Shown: positions 58,393 through 64,000 of the stretch, piece after piece
Numbering within the stretch: the stretch's first letter is position 1
Layout of the letters: each line of letters begins with the position of its first letter
NCBI RefSeq assembly: GCF_007970805.1
Contig: NZ_CP042433.1
Location: 4,898,001-4,962,000, forward strand
Source of the DNA: Flavisolibacter ginsenosidimutans
Lineage (GTDB): Bacteria > Bacteroidota > Bacteroidia > Chitinophagales > Chitinophagaceae
Length of the DNA stretch: 64,000 nucleotides
Direction: 5' to 3'
Notes under the pieces: generated by a model
What the model was told of the DNA's origin: nothing
What the model saw: only the letters and a program-made list of their open reading frames with translations
Databases searched by the model: none
Made by a program: the position numbers and the translations under genes

Positions 58393-61300
58393 ATGAGAAA
58401 AGTTCTGCTTGGCATGCTGATGCTGGTGGCTTTTGTGGCCAAAGCGCAGGTGTACAACAACGAGTGGATTGATTACAGCAAAACCTACTACAAGTTTCGC
58501 GTGGGCAAAGACGGTTTGTACCGCATTACCGGTGCCACGCTTTCTTCTGCGGGTTTAGCTTCGGCAACGGCTGACCAATTTCAACTTTGGCGCAACGGCG
58601 TGCAAGTACCCGTTTATACCTCCGTTTCTTCGGGCACCTTAGGCGCTTCGGATTATATTGAGTTTTGGGGTAAGATGAACGACGGCAAGCCCGATAAAGA
58701 ACTCTACCGCGACCCTTCTTATCAACTGAACGATAAATGGAGTTTGATCAGTGATTCGGCGACGTATTTCCTGACGGCAAATCCGGCCGGTGCACACCTG
58801 CGCTTACAACCAACGGCCAACGATGTTGCCGGTAATTCGCTGCCTGTTGAGCCCTATTTTCTTTACACCAAAGGGCAATATTTTAAGGACAAGATCAACA
58901 GCGGTTATTTTTTTGACGTAAGCGGCGAACACCTGTATTCTTCTTCGTACGACATAAACGAAGGTTGGACGTCGGCCGATATTCAAACGACGATCAGTCT
59001 TAACCAAACGCCCGGTTACGGCACATTGACCTCTAATTATTTTTCGAATCTTTATCCGGCTTCCGCCGGGCCTGCACCGCTGATCAACGCAAGCGTGGGC
59101 GGCAATGCCACGCATCCATCGCGGCGTTACCGCATAACGCTTAACGGCGATTCAGTTCTGGGCGGTGCCGTCCCTTATCTGAATTCTTCTACTGATCAAG
59201 CGACGTTTAATTTATCGCAACTCAGTTCAGGCAATGCTGCGCTTGCCGTTACTAATCTTTCCGATCCTTGCACAATAGCCCCCTGCATAAACATTGACCG
59301 TTTGGTGGTTCACAAAATTGAAATGACTTACCCGCGCCAGTTCAACTTTGGCGGTGAAGTCAATTTTGAATTTAACCTTCCGGCTTCAGCGGCCGGTAAT
59401 TATTTAGAGATAAGCAATTTTTCAGGCGGCGGCACAGCGCCGGTTTTGTACGACCTCACCAACGGCAAGCGGTACGTTGGTGAAATTTCAGGCTCACTGG
59501 TGAAGTTTGCTTTGCAGTCTTCTGCTGTAACACGCAGTCTTGTTTTGGTAAGTGAAGCGGCGAGCAACATTGCCTCAATAGATGCTTTGCAATCCCGCAA
59601 CTTTATTAATTACGCAGCAACGGCTAACCAGGGAGATTACTTAATCGTTTCCAATTCGGCTCTGTTCAACGGTGCAAATGGCAGCAATCCAGTAGATGAC
59701 TACAGGGCCTATCGTGCTTCGGCCCAAGGCGGGGGCTACAACGCAAAAATTTATTTGGAAGACCAACTTGCCGATCAATTTGGTTTCGGCATTAAAAAGA
59801 ACCCCGCCGGTATTCGCAACTTTATCCGGTTTGCACGAAATAAATTTACAGCCGCACCGAAAGAAGTTTTAATTGTCGGTCGTGGTGTGCACTATTTAGA
59901 TCAGCGGAGTATTGATGCCGGTGGTTCGTCAACGCAAAAGGATAATCTGGCAAAATTAAATCTCGTTCCTACGTTTGGCTGGCCGGCATCGGATATGCTG
60001 TTGGCGGCAGAGCCCGGGACATCTTCACCGGCAACCCCAATTGGCCGCGTAACCGCTATTACACCTGCTGAAGTCAGCGTTTACCTGAAAAAGGTAAAAG
60101 AGTACGAGCTGGCCCAGCAAACGCTTTCACCTGCTGTGGGGGACAAAGCGTGGATGAAAAATATTGCCCATATTGCCGGTGCCGGCGAAGAACCGCTTGC
60201 GTCAACTTTGATTAATAATCTGAATGCTTACAAACGTATTATTGAAGACACGCTGTATGGCGCTAAAGTGACCACTTTTGCCAAAACCAGTACCAATCTG
60301 GTACAGCAACTAACGGATGCTGATCTGGTAAATCTTGTTAACGAGGGCTTGAGCTTGATAACCTATTACGGCCACTCGTCGGCTACCACGTTAGAGTTTA
60401 ACCTCGATGATCCCGCAAACTACAGCAACAAAGGAAAATATCCCATGTTTTTTGCGCTTGGCTGCAACGCCGGGAACACCTTCGATTACAACGAAAACCG
60501 TTTTGGGCAACGCAATTATTTATCGGATAAATACGTGCTGGCACCGGACGGCGGTTCAATCAACTTTATTGCTTCTACTTCCTTTGGTATCGTGCATTAC
60601 CTCGATTACTGGAACCTGCGGGCTTACACCAACATTTGCCGGCCAATGTACCGGAGCCCAATTGGTGATGTAATGAAGAAAACTATTGAGGAGGTTTTCG
60701 GTTTGTTCAGCCCGGATGATTTTCTTGCCCGTTGCAATGCTGAGCAAACCATCCTTAACGGTGATCCGGGTTTGCGGATGAACCAGCAGGCAAAGCCCGA
60801 TTATACTTTGGTGGATACGTTAATAAAAGTTTCACCTGCCATTGTAACGGTGGCTGATCAAACATTTTCCGTAAACCTGAAAATGCTCAACCTTGGAAAA
60901 GCCATTAGCAATAAAATTGTTTTGGAAACGAAGCGGCAAGTTGGTAGTGGCCCCTTTGTTACCCTTCGCAGAGATACGATTGCCGGTATCCGTTATGCAG
61001 ACTCGCTTTCGTTTTCCATTCCGATTGATCCATTGAAAGACAAAGGCACCAACCGTTTGCAGTTCACTATTGATGCCGATAACCAGATAGATGAATTATT
61101 TGAAACCAACAATACCGTTACCAAGGAGTTCATCATTTTTGAAGACGAAGCAAGACCCGTTTATCCCTTTAATTTTTCCATCATCAACCAGCCGACTGTA
61201 ACGTTGAAAGCTTCTACGGCAAATCCATTTAGCGCCACAAAACAATACCGGATGGAATTTGATACAACGGAGTTGTTCAATTCGCCGGTAAAGGTTGTGC

Positions 61301-63513
61301 AAACGCTTTCCTCGCCCGGCGGAACGATAGAGTTTAATCCTGGCGTAACGCTTGCTTCCGGAACAGTATATTATTGGCGCATTAGTCCCGATACGAGCAA
61401 CGGGAAATACACTTGGAATACGTCTTCGTTTTTGTATTTGGCCAACAGTGATTTTGGCTACAACCAATCCCATTTCTTTCAGCACCTGAAGTCAATGTCT
61501 TCTAACATGGGTCTTGATTCGGGCAGCCGTCGTTGGGTTTACTACAAACAGCCTCACGACCTTTTTATAAAAAATACGGTTTACCCTTTTGGCAGTGTAG
61601 CGGAAGGAGATTATGTTGTTTCCGTAGACGGCGCGCCCTACATCCGGAGTGCCTGCGTGGGAAATTCTTTGATCTTTAATGTCTTTGACCCGAACACGTT
61701 TATTCCATGGCGCAACCTGGATGCAAATGGAAACAACCTCTATCGTTTTGGAAGCGGCTCGGCTAATTGCGCACCCGGCCGGCAAAACAATTTTGAGTTT
61801 TCATACATGACGTCCCAAAGCCGCAAGCTGATGATGGACTTTATGGATTCCATTCCCGTGGGTGCTTATGTTGCTGTGCGAAGCATTGATGCCAATCCCA
61901 TTGGTGGTTTATCCTCAACCTGGCGCAGCGATACGACTTTATACGGGTCAAACAATTCGCTTTACCACAAATTGCTGGCGGCCGGCTTTTTAGGCATTGA
62001 TTCTCTGAACGCAAGAAAGTCATGGGCCTTTGTTTACCAAAAGGGCGTAAGTGGCTATCAGCCCAAATACATTGTCAGCAAGGGCTTATACGATTTGATT
62101 ACGCTTTCAGCAGAGACCACAACATTTGGCAGTAGCGGTACTGTGTCCTCACCGGTATTTGGGCCGGCAAAAGCCTGGAAAGAACTTCGCTGGGACGGAA
62201 CTTCTCCGGACAACGGGCCGGGAGATGCGCCAGTGTTATCGGTTATTGGCATTAAAAACAGTGGTGTTATGGATACACTTGTGTCCAACATTGGTTTGAA
62301 CCGCAAAACCGTAGATCTTTCTTTTGTAAACGCAAGCCAATACCCTAACCTGAAACTGTTCATGCAAAACACGGACAGCGCTTTTCACACACCGTTCCAA
62401 CTCGATTACTGGCGCATAACCGGATCGCCGGCACCGGAAGGCGCAATCGCTCCAGGCATCTTTATGCAAAAGAAAGATACGCTGGACGTTGCCGAGCCGC
62501 TTGACTTTAGAATCGCTTTCAAAAACCTTACGGCCACGCCTTTCGATAGCCTGAAGGTGAAATTGATTGTAACTGACAAAAACAATGTGCAGCACCTGAT
62601 TCCGGTAAACAAGCAACGGCCGCTAGCGGGCAACGATACCTTGCATGTGTATGCGCCCGTTGACACGAAATCGTTGGTTGGGAACAATACCCTGCTCATT
62701 GATGTGAACCCGGACAACGATCAAGTCGAACAATACCATTTCAATAATTTTGCCTTCGTACAGTTTTATGTGCGACCTGATACCTTGAAACCGTTGATGG
62801 ATGTAACCTTCGACAACGTGCATATTTTGAACCACGACATCGTGGCGGCCAAGCCGGACATCATGGTGAAAATAAAAGACGAATCGAAGTGGTATATGTT
62901 AACCGACACCGCATCGGTCAAAGTGAAAGTGCGTTTCCCCGATGGCAGTACGCGGAGCTACTTTTTCAACAACGATACCTTGCACTTTACGCCGGCGCAA
63001 CCGGCACCTTCTTCAAACAATACGGCCACGATAAACCTGCGTCCTTATTTCACACAGGACGGGGATTATGAGTTGATTGTTTCGGGTAAGGACATGAGCC
63101 AGAACAACGCTGGTGATGTGGAATACCGCGTTTCCTTTAAGGTGTACAACAAGCCAATGATTTCGAACATGCTCAATTATCCAAACCCGTTCACCACATC
63201 AACCGCGTTTGTGTTCACGGTAACCGGTGTGGAGGTGCCGCAAAACCTAAAGATCGAGATCATGACGGTGACCGGAAAGATTGTTCGCGAGATAACAAAA
63301 GCCGAACTGGGCTCTTTGCACATTGGCCGAAACATTACGGAGTTTAAATGGGACGGCACGGATCAATTTGGGCAGAAACTGGCAAACGGTGTTTACTTGT
63401 ACCGCGTGGTAACAAATGAAAACGGGAAAGCCCTGGAAAAGTATCGCGACGCGAACGACGACACTGATAAATACTTTACCAAAGGGTACGGTAAGATGTA
63501 CCTTATGCGGTAA
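58393..63513 (+). CDS. porU2: Type IX secretion sortase PorU2 (C25 peptidase)
   Basis: 1706 residues. Signal peptide to about 19 (VAKA-QV), a long N-terminal beta-rich region (20-400), then a C25 gingipain-like peptidase with LITYYGHSSATTLEFN (catalytic His661) and PMFFALGCNAGNTFDYNENRFGQ (catalytic Cys691). CARDB-like repeats (about 840-1000, 1370-1480) follow. The C-terminus (YPNPFTTSTAFVF, TEFKWDGTDQFGQKLANGVYLYRV) is a FlgD-like/T9SS-type segment. The sortase removes C-terminal signals from secreted cargo and attaches it to the surface. A strong terminator follows. Confidence 0.87.
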   Translation: MRKVLLGMLMLVAFVAKAQVYNNEWIDYSKTYYKFRVGKDGLYRITGATLSSAGLASATADQFQLWRNGVQVPVYTSVSSGTLGASDYIEFWGKMNDGKPDKELYRDPSYQLNDKWSLISDSATYFLTANPAGAHLRLQPTANDVAGNSLPVEPYFLYTKGQYFKDKINSGYFFDVSGEHLYSSSYDINEGWTSADIQTTISLNQTPGYGTLTSNYFSNLYPASAGPAPLINASVGGNATHPSRRYRITLNGDSVLGGAVPYLNSSTDQATFNLSQLSSGNAALAVTNLSDPCTIAPCINIDRLVVHKIEMTYPRQFNFGGEVNFEFNLPASAAGNYLEISNFSGGGTAPVLYDLTNGKRYVGEISGSLVKFALQSSAVTRSLVLVSEAASNIASIDALQSRNFINYAATANQGDYLIVSNSALFNGANGSNPVDDYRAYRASAQGGGYNAKIYLEDQLADQFGFGIKKNPAGIRNFIRFARNKFTAAPKEVLIVGRGVHYLDQRSIDAGGSSTQKDNLAKLNLVPTFGWPASDMLLAAEPGTSSPATPIGRVTAITPAEVSVYLKKVKEYELAQQTLSPAVGDKAWMKNIAHIAGAGEEPLASTLINNLNAYKRIIEDTLYGAKVTTFAKTSTNLVQQLTDADLVNLVNEGLSLITYYGHSSATTLEFNLDDPANYSNKGKYPMFFALGCNAGNTFDYNENRFGQRNYLSDKYVLAPDGGSINFIASTSFGIVHYLDYWNLRAYTNICRPMYRSPIGDVMKKTIEEVFGLFSPDDFLARCNAEQTILNGDPGLRMNQQAKPDYTLVDTLIKVSPAIVTVADQTFSVNLKMLNLGKAISNKIVLETKRQVGSGPFVTLRRDTIAGIRYADSLSFSIPIDPLKDKGTNRLQFTIDADNQIDELFETNNTVTKEFIIFEDEARPVYPFNFSIINQPTVTLKASTANPFSATKQYRMEFDTTELFNSPVKVVQTLSSPGGTIEFNPGVTLASGTVYYWRISPDTSNGKYTWNTSSFLYLANSDFGYNQSHFFQHLKSMSSNMGLDSGSRRWVYYKQPHDLFIKNTVYPFGSVAEGDYVVSVDGAPYIRSACVGNSLIFNVFDPNTFIPWRNLDANGNNLYRFGSGSANCAPGRQNNFEFSYMTSQSRKLMMDFMDSIPVGAYVAVRSIDANPIGGLSSTWRSDTTLYGSNNSLYHKLLAAGFLGIDSLNARKSWAFVYQKGVSGYQPKYIVSKGLYDLITLSAETTTFGSSGTVSSPVFGPAKAWKELRWDGTSPDNGPGDAPVLSVIGIKNSGVMDTLVSNIGLNRKTVDLSFVNASQYPNLKLFMQNTDSAFHTPFQLDYWRITGSPAPEGAIAPGIFMQKKDTLDVAEPLDFRIAFKNLTATPFDSLKVKLIVTDKNNVQHLIPVNKQRPLAGNDTLHVYAPVDTKSLVGNNTLLIDVNPDNDQVEQYHFNNFAFVQFYVRPDTLKPLMDVTFDNVHILNHDIVAAKPDIMVKIKDESKWYMLTDTASVKVKVRFPDGSTRSYFFNNDTLHFTPAQPAPSSNNTATINLRPYFTQDGDYELIVSGKDMSQNNAGDVEYRVSFKVYNKPMISNMLNYPNPFTTSTAFVFTVTGVEVPQNLKIEIMTVTGKIVREITKAELGSLHIGRNITEFKWDGTDQFGQKLANGVYLYRVVTNENGKALEKYRDANDDTDKYFTKGYGKMYLMR

Positions 63514-63527
63514 ACAAAATCCTGCAA

Positions 63528-63557
63528 AAATTCCCTGCGCAAGCAGGGAATTTTTTT
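63528..63557 (+). terminator. Intrinsic terminator after porU2
   Basis: AAATTCCCTGC (63528-63538) pairs perfectly with GCAGGGAATTT (63543-63553) around a GCAA tetraloop, followed by a T run. Confidence 0.85.
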
Positions 63558-63678
63558 ATCGGTTAACAGAAACATCATTTACTGTGTGTAAGGATGCTGT
63601 ACAAAAAATTATTGCACAGCGATAATTTGCCTGGATGTATTGGAATGTTTAGAACAGTTGTATAATCTTTGGCAAAGA

Positions 63679-64000
63679 ATGCAGATAATGAAGTTGAAAA
63701 GCAAATCCTTTTGGTGGTTCTTTCCCGTTTTGCCAATCGTGATTTGGTTTTACAATCCCTTTGCCTTGTACTTTTTAAACGATGATGCGATTCACATACC
63801 CGAGTGTGCAAACTTTGGTATTCGAAAAGGCGTGTCGTTTCGGCCGCTGTCCGAATTATCTGTTTTCTTTGATGCGAAGCTTTACGGCGTAAATGCCTGG
63901 GGCTATCATTTGACGAACTTGTTGCTGCACATTGGATGCACCGTTCTTTTGTATTTCGTTGCAAAGACTTGCCTTACTGCCTTTCGAATTTCGAATGAAA
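63679..64000 (+). CDS. Membrane glycosyltransferase-like protein, N-terminal part (3' end outside window)
   Basis: An open frame from ATG 63679 (or 63688, MKLKSKSFWWFFPV) to the window end without a stop. A first membrane helix (FFPVLPIVIWFYNPFALYFL) is followed by LNDDAIHIPECANFGIRKGVSFRPLSELSVFFDAKLYGVNAWGYHLTNLLLH and a second helix. The D-D after the first helix and the F-R-P-L-S-x-L-S ... G-Y-H-L-T-N-L-L-L-H motif are typical of GT-C type polyprenol-phosphate-sugar transferases and their O-mannosyltransferase relatives. At least 104 residues are visible. Confidence 0.72.
   Translation, partial: MQIMKLKSKSFWWFFPVLPIVIWFYNPFALYFLNDDAIHIPECANFGIRKGVSFRPLSELSVFFDAKLYGVNAWGYHLTNLLLHIGCTVLLYFVAKTCLTAFRISNE

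Noticed and set aside
1..64000. CRISPR arrays, insertion sequences with transposase, prophage genes, rRNA genes
   Set aside because: No regularly spaced repeats, transposase motifs, phage structural genes or rRNA sequence were seen on either strand.

Overview
The window comes from a chromosome of the phylum Bacteroidota, most likely a Chitinophagaceae-type soil or plant-associated bacterium. The evidence is a SusC/SusD pair leading a polysaccharide utilization locus, a PorV2/PorU2 pair of the type IX secretion system, many Bacteroidota-type lipoproteins, DUF3667 and KGG-repeat proteins, mid-40s GC by eye, and few Shine-Dalgarno sequences. The family-level assignment is inference.

Layout. 1-1.5 kb: end of a beta-CASP RNA nuclease, a DUF4136 lipoprotein and tRNA-Glu. 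2-15.7 kb: a pectin locus (SusC, SusD, GH105, GH51, a CE12-type acetylesterase, PL22, two GH43) suited to rhamnogalacturonan I with arabinan side chains. SusC/SusD import oligosaccharides, arabinofuranosidases strip arabinan, the esterase deacetylates, and PL22/GH105 finish unsaturated galacturonides. No regulator is in view. 15.7-31.6 kb: a RelE/ParE-type toxin-antitoxin pair, MazG coupled to a giant NtrY-like kinase, an AT-rich cassette-like gene between inverted repeats, a PolX whose polymerase centre looks dead, a DUF4258/DUF2283 pair, AspS, a glutathionylspermidine synthase-like protein and small lipoproteins. 31.7-37.5 kb: a MutS-like ATPase, a cluster of small hydrophilic and stress-type proteins, acylphosphatase and an unknown lipoprotein.

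37.5-45.3 kb: a complete tryptophan operon, trpE-G-D-C-F-cupin-B-DUF695-A, headed by a 19-codon leader peptide with three consecutive Trp codons, an antiterminator and an intrinsic terminator, i.e. a ribosome-mediated attenuator. A convergent tRNA-Gly abuts trpA; hisH-hisA-hisF follow. 47.5-57 kb: a deoxynucleoside kinase, FolK, SppA, a four-helix-bundle (S23-type) gene between inverted repeats, an orphan ABC-2 permease, a Tat-exported class V aminotransferase, an amino-acid permease and TyrS. 57-63.5 kb: PorV2 and PorU2. The window ends inside a membrane glycosyltransferase-like gene.

The strongest unexplained signals are (i) a dispersed ~70 bp repeat family built around TTGCGTCGCACTCTTGTACG, with at least seven copies, one of which forms the 5' end of the acetylesterase gene and two of which face each other as a long hairpin; (ii) the trp attenuator; (iii) the inverted-repeat-flanked S23-type gene; and (iv) the inverted-repeat-flanked AT-rich gene near 23.4 kb.
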